64,000 nt of DNA from CAWCAW01 sp963714125 (GTDB taxonomy: Bacteria > Actinomycetota > Acidimicrobiia > Acidimicrobiales > UBA8190), in contig OY970234.1 of the NCBI GenBank assembly GCA_963714125.1, forward strand, positions 3,162,001-3,226,000, read 5' to 3'. The position numbers and the translations under genes were made by a program. This document shows, piece after piece, positions 7,374 through 16,301 of the stretch (within the stretch, counting starts at the first letter, position 1; each line of letters opens with the position of its first letter). Under the pieces are notes generated by a model, which was given only the letters and a program-made list of their open reading frames with translations, was not told the origin of the DNA and searched no databases.

Positions 7374-9145
7374 CGAACGTCTCCGTTGCCCTCATACTGT
7401 GGCAAACCGGTCAGCACGGCGCGCAGTTCATCGTTGCCGGTACGTCTGGCCCAGTTGTAAAAGGGCTCGTCGGGGCGACGCTCGTCTCGATAACGCCGAA
7501 CCGTGCGCAACAGCGCCTCGGGAACATCGTCGACAGGACGGGCGCTCTCCACCCAGTCGATGAAGCCGGCGTCGGCGCCGAGGGACCCACCCATGCCGAT
7601 GTCCACGGCTTCGACAATGTGTTCGCCCACATGGGCTGTCTCGCCGCGCAGCCCGATGTCGGCGATCTGCGGCTGTGCGCATGACGCCGAGCACCCCGAA
7701 AAATGCAACCGGATGATGCCGGCATCAGGACGAGACGAGGCCTTTGTTTTCACGCCATCGGGGGCCGTCGCCACCAGGTCGGGTTCGAGCTGGCTGTCGA
7801 GCCACTTGGCCCACTTCACGGCCCGCTCCTTGGTCTCCACCACCGCGAAGCGGCAGAACTCGCTGCCTGTGCACGCCACCACGCCCCGCTGAAAAGGTCC
7901 GGGGAACGGTGTGTACTTCTGGAGCAGCTCCTCGGCCACTAGGGCGTCGACACGGGCCTCGGGAACACCGGTGAGCACGAAGTTCTGGTCGGTGCCCAGC
8001 CGCAGCGTGCCGTCCCCATAGGTGCGGGCCAAGCGGGCCGCCTCGACGAGCTCGATGCCCGACATGCGCCCCACCGGCACCGAGCACCCGACGTAGAACA
8101 GGCCCGGCTGGCGCTGGGCATGCACCCCGACGTGATCGCCTCGGTAGCGGCGGGTGAGGTCCTCGCCGGCGGCCATGAGCGGGAAGCGGGCGCGGGCGGC
8201 CAACTCGGCCCGGAAACCCTCGGCGCCGAGTTCTTGCACGAGGTAGCGCATGCGCGCCAGACCGCGGCTCTCACGGTTGCCGAGTTCGCCGAAGAGCTGG
8301 GCGATGGCTCGGGTCAGCTCGACAGCTTGCTCGGGTAGGACAAAGACGTCGATGTCCGAGGCCATGCGCTCGCCGTCGGACAGGCCGCCCCCGGCCAGCA
8401 CGTTGAAACCCAGGACCCCGTCGGGAGAACGAGCCGGCCAGAGTCCGATGTCGTTGATCTCGGCCTGGGCGCAGTCTTCGAGACAGCCCGTGACGCTGAT
8501 CTTGAACTTGCGGGGCAGGTTGGCGTACTCGCGGTTGCCGGTGAAGAAATCGGAGATGGCCAGGGCGACGGGCAAGGCGTCAAACGCCTCGTCGGCGTCG
8601 ACACCCGACACGGGACAGCACAGCACGTTGCGGGCCGAGTCCCCGCACGCCTGAATGGTGGTGATCCCCACATCGGCAAAGCGCTGCCAAATCCTGGGAA
8701 TGTCGGCGATGCGGAGCCAGTGGATCTGGATGTCCTGGCGGGTGGTGATATCGGCGTAGCGATTGCCGAACACAGGGCTGTCTTCGGGTCCTTCGCCAAA
8801 GGCATCGGCCACCACGCCGATCTCGCGGGCCTGATCGGCAGTGAGGATGCCGCCGGGAACCTTGACGCGCAGCATGAAGGCGTCGCCTCCCTGGCGCTGC
8901 GGGTAGATGCCGACCCACTTGAGCCGTTCCACCTCGCCCGCCACCTTGGCGATGGCTCCGGCGCCCTCCTTCGAGTAGCGCTCGATGACGGCGTCGGCCA
9001 CTTCAAGGGGGTGGCGGTCAAGCTTCCAGTGTTCGATCTGGTTCAGCTCGCCGATGGTGCGGTACGGGTTGACGAAGCGCATGGCGCGTTCGTTACCGCG
9101 CATCTCCACGCCGTAGGGGTTGTCCTGGTTGCGGTTGCGAGGCAT
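7370..9145 (-). CDS. Siroheme [4Fe-4S] nitrite/sulfite reductase (assimilatory sulfite reductase by context)
   Basis: 591 residues, the usual length of ferredoxin-type NirA/Sir proteins, with the duplicated ferredoxin-like halves ('RQDIQIHWL...' and 'GTDQNFVL.GV'). The cluster and siroheme ligands are in place near residues 430-510: CTGSEFC (C-x5-C) and CSASC (C-x3-C). An extra pair, 'TGCLEDC', lies in the N-terminal half. It reduces sulfite to sulfide, or nitrite to ammonia, with six electrons. It starts 1 bp after cysH ends and beside cysD/cysN, so sulfite is the likely substrate. The next gene supplies a plausible electron donor. The pathway ends in sulfide for cysteine synthesis in the cytoplasm. 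Confidence 0.92.
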   Translation of the reverse strand: MPRNRNQDNPYGVEMRGNERAMRFVNPYRTIGELNQIEHWKLDRHPLEVADAVIERYSKEGAGAIAKVAGEVERLKWVGIYPQRQGGDAFMLRVKVPGGILTADQAREIGVVADAFGEGPEDSPVFGNRYADITTRQDIQIHWLRIADIPRIWQRFADVGITTIQACGDSARNVLCCPVSGVDADEAFDALPVALAISDFFTGNREYANLPRKFKISVTGCLEDCAQAEINDIGLWPARSPDGVLGFNVLAGGGLSDGERMASDIDVFVLPEQAVELTRAIAQLFGELGNRESRGLARMRYLVQELGAEGFRAELAARARFPLMAAGEDLTRRYRGDHVGVHAQRQPGLFYVGCSVPVGRMSGIELVEAARLARTYGDGTLRLGTDQNFVLTGVPEARVDALVAEELLQKYTPFPGPFQRGVVACTGSEFCRFAVVETKERAVKWAKWLDSQLEPDLVATAPDGVKTKASSRPDAGIIRLHFSGCSASCAQPQIADIGLRGETAHVGEHIVEAVDIGMGGSLGADAGFIDWVESARPVDDVPEALLRTVRRYRDERRPDEPFYNWARRTGNDELRAVLTGLPQYEGNGDVR

Positions 9146-9146
9146 G

Positions 9147-9818
9147 TCAGTGCAGGCCGCACTCGGTCTTGTCCGAGTCGCCCCAGCGCCCGGCCCTGGG
9201 GTCCTCGCCGGGCGCCACCGGGCGCGTGGTGGGGGCGCATCCGATGGACAGATAGCCCTGGGCGATAAGAGGGTGGACGGGGAGATCGTGGTCGGCGATG
9301 TAAAAGTCGATGTCGTCGTCGGTCCAGGTAGCCAAGGGGTTCACTTTCACCAGCCCCCGGGGCGCGTCCCACGACACGATGGGGGCCGCGGCGCGGGTGG
9401 GAGCGTCACAGCGCTTAAGGCCGGTGAGCCAGGCACGCCGTCCGACGAGGGCTTTGTCCAAGGGCGCCACCTTACGCAGCTCGCAGCAGCGATCCGTCCC
9501 GCACGGCCAGGCGTCGGCCTCGGGACCGGGCGTCATCACCTTCAGGTTGAGGTCGTAGCGACGGCGCACGTCCTCGACGAACTGGAGCGTCTCGGGAAAA
9601 TGGAATCCGGTGTCGAGAAACAGCACCTCAATGCCCGGATCGGCCCGCACGGCCACGTCGACGATCACGCAGTCCTGAAAGGAGCAGGCCAGGCTGACCG
9701 CCCCGCCGAAGCGTTCTGCGGTCCAGGCAATGACCTTGCCGGCCGGGGCGGTTTCGAACTCGGCGGAACGAGCGGCCAGCTCTGCTTCGTCGACCTGGGT
9801 TTCTGCCTCTATGCCCAC
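9147..9818 (-). CDS. cysH: Adenylyl-sulfate (APS) reductase, CysH family
   Basis: 223 residues, GTG start preceded by AGAGGAG at good spacing. It reduces APS (or PAPS) to sulfite, using thioredoxin. Visible are the PP-loop fold ('SLACSFQD'), substrate residues 'LFLDTGFHFPETL', the cysteine pair C111-C112 in 'CGTDRCCELRK', and the catalytic C-terminal 'KTECGLH' (C220). The Cys pair marks the [4Fe-4S] APS-type enzyme. The second ligand motif, usually CxxC, reads C194-A-P-T197, so the fourth ligand is a Thr (read directly from the DNA). No cysC gene is present in the window, in line with APS as substrate. First gene of the leftward operon. Confidence 0.92.
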   Translation of the reverse strand: MGIEAETQVDEAELAARSAEFETAPAGKVIAWTAERFGGAVSLACSFQDCVIVDVAVRADPGIEVLFLDTGFHFPETLQFVEDVRRRYDLNLKVMTPGPEADAWPCGTDRCCELRKVAPLDKALVGRRAWLTGLKRCDAPTRAAAPIVSWDAPRGLVKVNPLATWTDDDIDFYIADHDLPVHPLIAQGYLSIGCAPTTRPVAPGEDPRAGRWGDSDKTECGLH

Positions 9819-9944
9819 GGGGAGACTCCTCTTTTACCCAACCGACTTGTCTCGTCGGGCGCCCGCTACTATATATGACTAACCAGATCAAGATTTGAGC
9901 CTTTGGGGCCCGGCCCCGGGCTCGAGGGACGGAGTCCGCCCGCC
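9819..9944. promoter_or_regulatory. Divergent cysH / cysD promoter region
   Basis: 126 bp between the two sulfate-assimilation operons. Its centre (about 9870-9895) is AT-rich in an otherwise GC-rich context, with ACTATATATGACTAA, which contains two ACTA steps 8 bp apart. This is where promoters for both directions and a shared regulator site would be expected. Ribosome sites flank it: AGAGGAG for cysH and GGACGGAG for cysD. I see no known riboswitch. Confidence 0.55.
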
Positions 9945-10895
9945 ATGACCGTAACCATCGATGCCATCGACACCAGTCTGCCGGTTGCGCTCGGTTCGAG
10001 GCAGCCCGACCACCTCGACCTCCTCGAGGCCCACGCCGTGTTCGTCATGCGGGAGGTGGCCGCCGAAGCCGAGCGCCCGGTGCTGCTGTTCAGCGGGGGG
10101 AAGGATTCCGCCGTCTTGCTGCGCCTGGCCGAGAAAGCCTTTCGCCCCGGGAGGTTCCCGTTCCCCGTGATGCATGTGGACACGGGCCACAACTTTGGTG
10201 AGGTCATCGAGTTCCGTGACCGGCGCATGGCCGAACTGGGCGAGAGCCTGCTGGTGGCGTCGGTCCAGGAGTCCATCGACACCGGCCGGGCGGCCGACCC
10301 CGGTCCCGACGGGTCTCGCAACCGGCTCCAGAGTGTCACTCTCCTAGATGCCATCGCCGCCCATGGCTTCGATGCCTGCATCGGCGGGGCCCGGCGCGAC
10401 GAGGACAAGGCCCGCGCCAAAGAACGCATCTTGTCCTTCCGAGACTCCTTCGGGCAGTGGGACCCGCGCAACCAGCGCCCCGAGCTGTGGCACCTCTACC
10501 AAGGCCAGGTCCGCCCCGGTGAGCACCTGCGCGCCTTTCCGCTATCGGACTGGACCGAGCTCGACGTGTGGCAGTACATCCGCCGTGAGGGCATCGAGCT
10601 TCCGTCGATCTACTACACCCATCGCCGCCCCGTGGTGGAGCGCGACGGCATGCTGCTGGCGCTGTCGCCGTGGGTGAGCCCCCGCAACGGCGAAGTCCCC
10701 GAAGAGGCCACCGTCCGTTTCCGCACCGTGGGCGATGCCACCTGCACGGGAGCGGTGCGCTCTGAGGCGCGCACCATCGACGAGGTGATCGCCGAGATCA
10801 TCACGTCGCGCGTGAGCGAGCGCGGCGCGACACGCGCCGATGACAAGTTCTCGGAAACCTCCATGGAGGACCGCAAGCGGGAGGGTTATTTCTAA
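9945..10895 (+). CDS. cysD: Sulfate adenylyltransferase subunit 2
   Basis: 316 residues from the ATG at 9945, which follows GGACGGAG; an upstream in-frame ATG at 9903 lacks a ribosome site. It adenylates sulfate to APS together with the GTPase CysN. The PP-loop SGGKDS is at about residues 50-55. The 'DTGHNF.EVIEFRD' block, 'GARRDEDKARAKER', 'FPLSDWTELDVWQYI' and the C-terminal 'SMEDRKREGYF' are all typical CysD. One base separates its stop from the cysN start, so the two are translationally coupled. Full length with no missing key residue. Confidence 0.96.
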   Translation: MTVTIDAIDTSLPVALGSRQPDHLDLLEAHAVFVMREVAAEAERPVLLFSGGKDSAVLLRLAEKAFRPGRFPFPVMHVDTGHNFGEVIEFRDRRMAELGESLLVASVQESIDTGRAADPGPDGSRNRLQSVTLLDAIAAHGFDACIGGARRDEDKARAKERILSFRDSFGQWDPRNQRPELWHLYQGQVRPGEHLRAFPLSDWTELDVWQYIRREGIELPSIYYTHRRPVVERDGMLLALSPWVSPRNGEVPEEATVRFRTVGDATCTGAVRSEARTIDEVIAEIITSRVSERGATRADDKFSETSMEDRKREGYF

Positions 10896-10896
10896 G

Positions 10897-12201
10897 ATGA
10901 GCGCGGCGACAGGGCCCGGCACGCCGTCGGCGCCGGGCTCGGAGTTGCTGCGCTTTGCAGCCATCGGTTCGGTCGATGACGGCAAATCGACGCTGATCGG
11001 CAGGCTGTTGCACGACACCAAGCAGCTCTTCGACGACCAGCTGGACGCGTTGTCCAGCGCCAGTCGTCGCCGGGGTGTCGAGGGTGTCGACCTGTCCTTC
11101 GTGACCGACGGCTTGCGGGCCGAACGAGAACAAGGCATCACCATCGACGTGGCCTACCGCTACGCGTCGACGCCGAATCGTAAGTTCGTCATCGCCGATT
11201 GCCCCGGCCATGTGCAGTACACCCGCAACATGGCCACCGGAGCCTCCACCGCCGATCTGGCCGTGGTGGTGGTAGACGCCACCGCCGGGCTGCGTGAGCA
11301 GACGCGCCGCCACTGCTGCATCGCCGCCCTGCTCGGGGTACGCCACCTGTTGGTGGCGGCCAACAAGATGGACCTCACCGATTGGGACCAGGACGCCTAC
11401 GAGACCGTGGTCACCGACATGAGGGCGCTGGCGGCGCGCCTCGGCGTGGACACGGTTACGTGTGTGCCGGTGTCGGCCCTCCATGGCGACAACGTGGTCG
11501 AGGTGTCGACGAGAACACCGTGGTACGACGGCCCCACCATCTTGGAGGCCCTCGAGCGCGCCCCCGCCGGCGCGTGGGCACACGAAGGTGGGGCCGGCGC
11601 TCGCCTGCCTGTGCAGTGGGTCGTTCGGCACCCCGGTGGCGGACGCAGCTATGCGGGAATGGTGAGCGGAGGGGCGTTGCACCCCGGTGACGAAGTGGTG
11701 GTATTGCCGGGCGGCCAGCGCAGCCGCATCGCCTCCGTCGATACCTTCGACGGTCCCCTCGACGAAGCCACCGCCCGTATGTCGGTGACCGTTCGCCTCG
11801 AAGATGACCTCGACGTGTCGCGCGGCGACATGTTGGCTCCGGCGTCCGACGCCCCCGAGGTGCGCCGCGAGTTCGAGGCCACGCTGTGCTGGTTCACGGC
11901 CCGCCCGGTGCAAGGTGGTCAGCGTTTCCGCATCAAACACACCACCCGGGTGACCCCCGCCCAGATCGTGTCGGTCGATGCCCGCCTCGACATCGCCACC
12001 TTGGAACTCGAGCCGTCGGACGCCCTGGGCGACAACGACATCGGCATCGTCCATCTGAGCGTGGCCACTCCCCTGGCCGCCGATGCTTACCGGGTCAACC
12101 GGGTGACCGGCAGCTTCGTGGTGATCGACGAAGCCACTAACGCCACCGTGGCCGCCGGCATGGTGGGTGCACCGGTGCTGGTGTCGGCCGCATCTCGATG
12201 A
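10897..12201 (+). CDS. cysN: Sulfate adenylyltransferase subunit 1, GTPase
   Basis: 434 residues, start ATG at 10897 directly after the cysD stop. EF-Tu-like GTPase motifs are present: GSVDDGKST (about 24-32), the switch 'REQGITIDVAYRY', DCPGHVQY and NKMDL, followed by two beta-barrel domains. GTP hydrolysis drives APS formation by CysD. It ends without a fused APS kinase domain, unlike the CysNC fusion of mycobacteria. This fits direct reduction of APS by the CysH in this locus. It overlaps the next gene by 4 bp (ATGA). Confidence 0.96.
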   Translation: MSAATGPGTPSAPGSELLRFAAIGSVDDGKSTLIGRLLHDTKQLFDDQLDALSSASRRRGVEGVDLSFVTDGLRAEREQGITIDVAYRYASTPNRKFVIADCPGHVQYTRNMATGASTADLAVVVVDATAGLREQTRRHCCIAALLGVRHLLVAANKMDLTDWDQDAYETVVTDMRALAARLGVDTVTCVPVSALHGDNVVEVSTRTPWYDGPTILEALERAPAGAWAHEGGAGARLPVQWVVRHPGGGRSYAGMVSGGALHPGDEVVVLPGGQRSRIASVDTFDGPLDEATARMSVTVRLEDDLDVSRGDMLAPASDAPEVRREFEATLCWFTARPVQGGQRFRIKHTTRVTPAQIVSVDARLDIATLELEPSDALGDNDIGIVHLSVATPLAADAYRVNRVTGSFVVIDEATNATVAAGMVGAPVLVSAASR

Positions 12202-12887
12202 GCACAGGCGACGGCGTCCCTCACTTTGCCGTCAGCTTGTTGGTGGCCGGTCGGCCGTGCCTGGTCGTTGGCGGAGGCCCGGTAGCGGGCCGAAAGATCG
12301 CCTCACTCCTCGCCTGCGGTGCCGCCGTGACGGTGGTGGCCCCCGAGGTGCATGAGGCCATGGCGGTGCTCAGCCAAAGCGGTGCCATCGCCGCCATCGA
12401 CGACTCACCTCTGGATGTGCAGATCCGCCCGTATCAACGGGGCGAGGCCGCTGCCTACCGTCTCGTCATCACCGCCACCGGCGACCCGGCCGTCGACGGT
12501 GCCGTGCACGACGACGCCGAAGCAGCCGGTGTCTGGGTCAACAGCGCCGACGACATCGACAACTGCACGTTCATCCTTCCGGCCGTGCGCCGCGACGGCC
12601 CCGTGTCGGTGGCCGTATCGACCGGGGGGACAAGCCCAGCGCTGTCCTCGTGGCTGGCCCAGCAGGCGAGCACCACGGTGCTCGTCGGTGCCGGCGATCT
12701 CGCCGTGATGCTCGGCGAAGCACGGGCGCGCCTGGTGGCACGCGGTATCGCGACCGACGCCATTGCGTGGCGAACGTTGCTCGACGGTCCGGTGCCGGGC
12801 CTCGTCGCCGATGGACGGCTCGACGAGGCGCGTGCGCTGGTGACGGCCATGGTCGATGAAGTCATCGGTCCGTCCTCGGGAATCTGA
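12198..12887 (+). CDS. Precorrin-2 dehydrogenase / sirohydrochlorin ferrochelatase (siroheme synthase N-terminal type)
   Basis: 229 residues, the length of Met8/SirC-type proteins. It starts with an NAD-binding Rossmann fold ('CLVVGGGPVAGRKIASLL', about 20-37), followed by 'VTVVAPEV', 'LVITATGDPAVDGAV', 'NSADDIDNCTFILPAVRRDG' and 'STGGTSPALSSWL'. All are typical of the CysG N-terminal half. It makes siroheme, the cofactor of the reductase at 7370-9145, which explains its place in the cys operon. The uroporphyrinogen methyltransferase needed before this step is not in the window. Last gene of the cysD operon. Confidence 0.93.
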   Translation: MSTGDGVPHFAVSLLVAGRPCLVVGGGPVAGRKIASLLACGAAVTVVAPEVHEAMAVLSQSGAIAAIDDSPLDVQIRPYQRGEAAAYRLVITATGDPAVDGAVHDDAEAAGVWVNSADDIDNCTFILPAVRRDGPVSVAVSTGGTSPALSSWLAQQASTTVLVGAGDLAVMLGEARARLVARGIATDAIAWRTLLDGPVPGLVADGRLDEARALVTAMVDEVIGPSSGI

Positions 12888-13009
12888 GACACACGTCGTT
12901 GTCCCACCAATCACACCTGTAACGCACGACACCGGCTGGACGACGTCCCCGGGCACTTGGCGTCAGTGTGGGTCATACTCTGAGCGTGGAGATCGGGGGG
13001 GAGCCCGTC

Positions 13010-13525
13010 ATGACGTCGACAATGCGCCGAGGACCCAGCAAGCCCGAGACACAACTGTCTGTGGTCCCGAGTGACGACCAAGTGATCGAGTCCATCCTCA
13101 TGGCCAGTCGCGCCATGGTCGGGGTGGCGACGCGATCACTCGACGGGTGCGACGACGTCACCTTGCCGCAGTATCGGACATTGGTCGTCCTCACCTACGC
13201 CGGTGCGCACCGCCTCGCCGATCTGGCCGAGTCTCTGGCCGTGAGCCCGTCGACCGCCACGCGCATGTGCGACCGGTTGGTGCGCAAGGGACTGATCACG
13301 CGCACGCGCGATGCCGTTGATCGGCGCGAGGTGAATTTGGCCGTCACCAATTCCGGACGCAAGGTGGTGAGCGACGTCATCGCACGGCGTCGGGTGGACG
13401 TCGGCCATCTGCTCAACGCCATTCCCGTGGGGGCGAGGCACTACTTGGTGGACGCGTTGAACCTGCTGTGCGCGGCGGCCGGCGAGGCGCCCGAGTTGGA
13501 CTGGACTCCGGGCTGGCGCGACTGA
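13010..13525 (+). CDS. MarR-family transcriptional regulator
   Basis: 171 residues from the ATG at 13010, chosen because GGGGGGAG lies just upstream; a GTG at 12968 in the same frame is possible. It is a winged-helix protein with 'LPQYRTLVVLTYAGAHRLADLAESL', the recognition helix 'SPSTATRMCDRLVRKGLI' and the wing 'TRDAVDRREVNLAVT'. MarR proteins bind DNA as dimers and usually release it on binding a small phenolic or lipophilic ligand. The target is not evident. The aldehyde dehydrogenase/AMP-ligase/MFS operon ends 20 bp away, convergent, so it is not a classical divergent target. Confidence 0.88.
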   Translation: MTSTMRRGPSKPETQLSVVPSDDQVIESILMASRAMVGVATRSLDGCDDVTLPQYRTLVVLTYAGAHRLADLAESLAVSPSTATRMCDRLVRKGLITRTRDAVDRREVNLAVTNSGRKVVSDVIARRRVDVGHLLNAIPVGARHYLVDALNLLCAAAGEAPELDWTPGWRD

Positions 13526-13545
13526 CCGGGTGCCGGACCACGGCA

Positions 13546-14910
13546 CTACGCGACGAACACGCTCTTGACGTCGCAGAACTCGCGGATTCCATGGGTCGAC
13601 AGTTCGCGGCCAAAGCCTGAGCGCTTGGTCCCACCGAATGGCAGCGCTGCCATGGAGGCCACCATGGCGTTGACGAACACCATGCCGCAGTCGAGGCCCT
13701 CGACAAATTGCACCCGCTCAGCGTCGTCGTTGGTCCACACGCTCGCCCCCAACCCGAAGTTGCTGTCGTCAGCGATGCGCAAGGCGTCGCTCGCATCCGC
13801 GGCGCGATAAAGCATGGCAATGGGTCCGAACACTTCCTGGTGGTGCACGGCCATATCGGGGGTAATGCCGGCCAGGACAGTGGGCGTAAAGAAGTACCCG
13901 GGCCCCTCCAGGGCTCGGCCGCCACACATCACCGTGGCCCCCTTGCCTACGGCATCGGCGACGAAGGCGACCATGTCGTCGCGTCCCGCTGCCAGGGCGA
14001 GCGGCCCCACCGCGGTGGCGGGGTCCAAGGGATCACCGACGGTGAGCGCCGCCATGGCGCCCACGAAAGCCTCGGCGAATTCGTCATAGACATCAGCGTG
14101 GACGATGAAGCGCTTGGCCGCGATACAGCTCTGACCGTTGTTCTGGACGCGCGCTTCGACACCCACCGCGGCGGCACGCGCCACGTCGGCGGAGCGAAGC
14201 ACGATGAAGGGGTCACTGCCCCCGAGCTCGAGCACGCACTTCTTGATGACGCGTCCGGCCGTCTCGGCCACTGATTGGCCCGCCGCCTCCGAACCGGTCA
14301 GCGTCACGGCCCGCACGCGGGGATCCTCGATGATGCCGGCCACGCGGCCGGACTCCACGAGCAAAGACTGGAACACGCCCGTGGGAAAGCCGGCCCGGCG
14401 GAACAGGTCCTCCATGGCGAGGGCGGTTTGGGGGACGTTCGAAGCGTGCTTGAGCAAGCCGACGTTGCCGGCCATCAGCGCGGGGGCGGCGAAGCGCATG
14501 ACCTGCCACAGCGGAAAATTCCACGGCATGACGGCCAGCACCGGCCCCATGGGCCGGTACAGGGCCCGGCTGTCCGAAGCCGGCGTGTCGGCGGGCTCGT
14601 CGGCCAGCATGGCCTCGGCGCGCTCGGCGTAGTAGCGCAAGACGCTGGCGCACTTGGCCGCCTCGCCCTTGGCCGAGGCGAAGGTCTTGCCCATTTCGGT
14701 GGTCATGAGATGGGCGATGTCGGGTATCTCGCCTTCGAGGAGCTCGGCGGCCGACACGGCCCAACGCGAACGCTCGACGAAACTGGTGTGCCGGTAATCA
14801 GCAAACGCCTCGTGGGCGGCGGCCAGCTTGGCTTCGACCTCGGCATCGGTGAGGGGGCTGAACTCTTTGACGACGGACTCAGTGGCCGGATTGACGGTGG
14901 CGATCGACAT
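13546..14910 (-). CDS. NAD(P)-dependent aldehyde dehydrogenase, succinate-semialdehyde dehydrogenase type (GabD1-like)
   Basis: 454 residues from ATG at 14910 ('MSIATVNPATE'); a GTG six codons upstream is less typical. It has 'MPWNFPLWQ', the catalytic Glu in 'VLELGGSDPF', the catalytic Cys in 'QNNGQSCIAAKRF', 'HHQEVFGPIAMLYRA' and 'PFGGTKRSGFGREL'. These features match short SSADH of the GabD1/Sad group (about 455 residues, NADP-preferring in several actinobacteria). It oxidises succinate semialdehyde or a similar aldehyde to the acid. Its start is 7 bp from the stop of the AMP-ligase on the same strand, so it is the last gene of a three-gene operon (MFS, ligase, dehydrogenase). Confidence 0.9.
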   Translation of the reverse strand: MSIATVNPATESVVKEFSPLTDAEVEAKLAAAHEAFADYRHTSFVERSRWAVSAAELLEGEIPDIAHLMTTEMGKTFASAKGEAAKCASVLRYYAERAEAMLADEPADTPASDSRALYRPMGPVLAVMPWNFPLWQVMRFAAPALMAGNVGLLKHASNVPQTALAMEDLFRRAGFPTGVFQSLLVESGRVAGIIEDPRVRAVTLTGSEAAGQSVAETAGRVIKKCVLELGGSDPFIVLRSADVARAAAVGVEARVQNNGQSCIAAKRFIVHADVYDEFAEAFVGAMAALTVGDPLDPATAVGPLALAAGRDDMVAFVADAVGKGATVMCGGRALEGPGYFFTPTVLAGITPDMAVHHQEVFGPIAMLYRAADASDALRIADDSNFGLGASVWTNDDAERVQFVEGLDCGMVFVNAMVASMAALPFGGTKRSGFGRELSTHGIREFCDVKSVFVA

Positions 14911-14917
14911 GACAAGA

Positions 14918-16288
14918 TCATTCCCCACTGGCGCCGGGCCCGGAGCCCGCAGCCGAGCCGGTCAGGCCGAGGGCGGCGGGGAGCTCACGGCGGCGCAGCT
15001 TGCCGGTGTCGGTACGGGGCAAGGCGTCGAGCCCGAAATACTCCTTGGGGCGTTTGTAGGGCGCCAGGCGGGCCGCCGCGTGCGTTCGTAAGGCGGTCTC
15101 GTCGACATCGCCTACCACCGCCGCACACACCCGCTGGCCCCAGTGCGGATCTTCCCGGGCAAAGACACCCACCTCCACGACGCCGGTCAGTTCCACCAGG
15201 GCCGCTTCGACCTCGGCTGGGTACACGTTCACTCCTCCGGTGATGATGAGGTCGTCGCGCCGGGCATCGAGGTAGAGGTAGCCGTCGGCGTCGAGGTGCC
15301 CGAGGTCGCCGACGCTAAAGGCATCGTCACGCCACGCCTGAGCGGTGGCATCGGGATCACCCCAATACGAGAAGCGGGCGAACGATGGACACCGGCACCA
15401 CACCACTCCGTCATCGAGGTGAAGCGAACGACGAGGCCGCGCCCGGCCCACGGTGCCGGGGTGCTCGAGCCATTCGTCAGGCGAGCACACCGTGAATTGG
15501 CCTTCGGTGGAGCCGTAGAACTCCCACAGCACGCCGTCGCCTACCAGCGCCAGAGCGGCGTGCTTGAGCGCCGGCGGGCACGGCGATCCGGCATGCACGA
15601 GGAGGCGCAGGCTGGCCAGTTGCGACGCGTCGACGCCATGGGCGAGGACTCGCTGCAAGGCGGTGGGCGCCATGAACGTCGTCGTGGGCGAGTACCGGGT
15701 GAGCGCATCGACGGCGGTGGCGGCGTCGAAACGCGACAGGACCACCAGCCGTCCGCCGCGCAATAACGTTCCCGCCGCGAAGCGAATGGAGACGGAGTGA
15801 TGCATGGGTGAGCACACCAGATGGGTGTCGCCGCCATCGAAAGCCCAGACATCGGCTTCGTCTTCGAACAACGCCTGAGCGGCGGCGGGGTCGAGGACAC
15901 CGCTCCACACACCTTTGGGGCGGCCGGTGGTGCCCGAGGTGTAGTGCATGGGACGGGCCAGCGGGTACGGGGCCAGCTCGGCCGGCGGGCCTTCTCCGAG
16001 TGCAGCCAGCGCGCTGTCGTCGTCGATCAGAAGCGCCACATCGGCATCCTCAAGAAGCAGACGGCGCTCCTGCGTCAGCAACGACGGGTTGAGGATCACC
16101 GGCACGATGCCGGTACGCAACGCCCCGAGAATGCCCGTGAGCAGAGCCACCGAAGAAGACAAGCAGAACGCCACCCGGTCGCCGGCCTGCATCCCTCGCG
16201 CCGCCAACGTCCCGGCGGCGCGGCGTTGGGCGTCTTCGGCCGCGGCGGCGTCGACCACCTCCACTGCGACACGAGACGCCGAGCTCAC
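14918..16288 (-). CDS. AMP-dependent acyl-CoA synthetase/ligase (short)
   Basis: 456 residues. The adenylate-forming signature YTSGTTGRPKGV is near residue 115. 'WEFYGSTEGQFT' (A5), 'DLGHLDADGYLYLDARRDDLIITGGVNVYP' region (A7-A8, hinge) and the C-terminal 'PRTDTGKLRRREL' with the acylating Lys are present. It activates a carboxylic acid to its acyl-AMP and then thioester. The protein begins only about 115 residues before the P-loop, shorter than most family members (500 or more) and close to MenE-like ligases. The substrate is unknown. Menaquinone genes are absent here. The MFS gene ends 13 bp upstream. Confidence 0.9.
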   Translation of the reverse strand: MSSASRVAVEVVDAAAAEDAQRRAAGTLAARGMQAGDRVAFCLSSSVALLTGILGALRTGIVPVILNPSLLTQERRLLLEDADVALLIDDDSALAALGEGPPAELAPYPLARPMHYTSGTTGRPKGVWSGVLDPAAAQALFEDEADVWAFDGGDTHLVCSPMHHSVSIRFAAGTLLRGGRLVVLSRFDAATAVDALTRYSPTTTFMAPTALQRVLAHGVDASQLASLRLLVHAGSPCPPALKHAALALVGDGVLWEFYGSTEGQFTVCSPDEWLEHPGTVGRARPRRSLHLDDGVVWCRCPSFARFSYWGDPDATAQAWRDDAFSVGDLGHLDADGYLYLDARRDDLIITGGVNVYPAEVEAALVELTGVVEVGVFAREDPHWGQRVCAAVVGDVDETALRTHAAARLAPYKRPKEYFGLDALPRTDTGKLRRRELPAALGLTGSAAGSGPGASGE

Positions 16289-16301
16289 GGGGCTGGCGTG
16301 C

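Noticed and set aside
9819..9944. A SAM or cobalamin riboswitch between cysH and cysD.
   Set aside because: The spacer is only 126 bp, has no conserved riboswitch core, and is AT-rich in the middle as a promoter would be.
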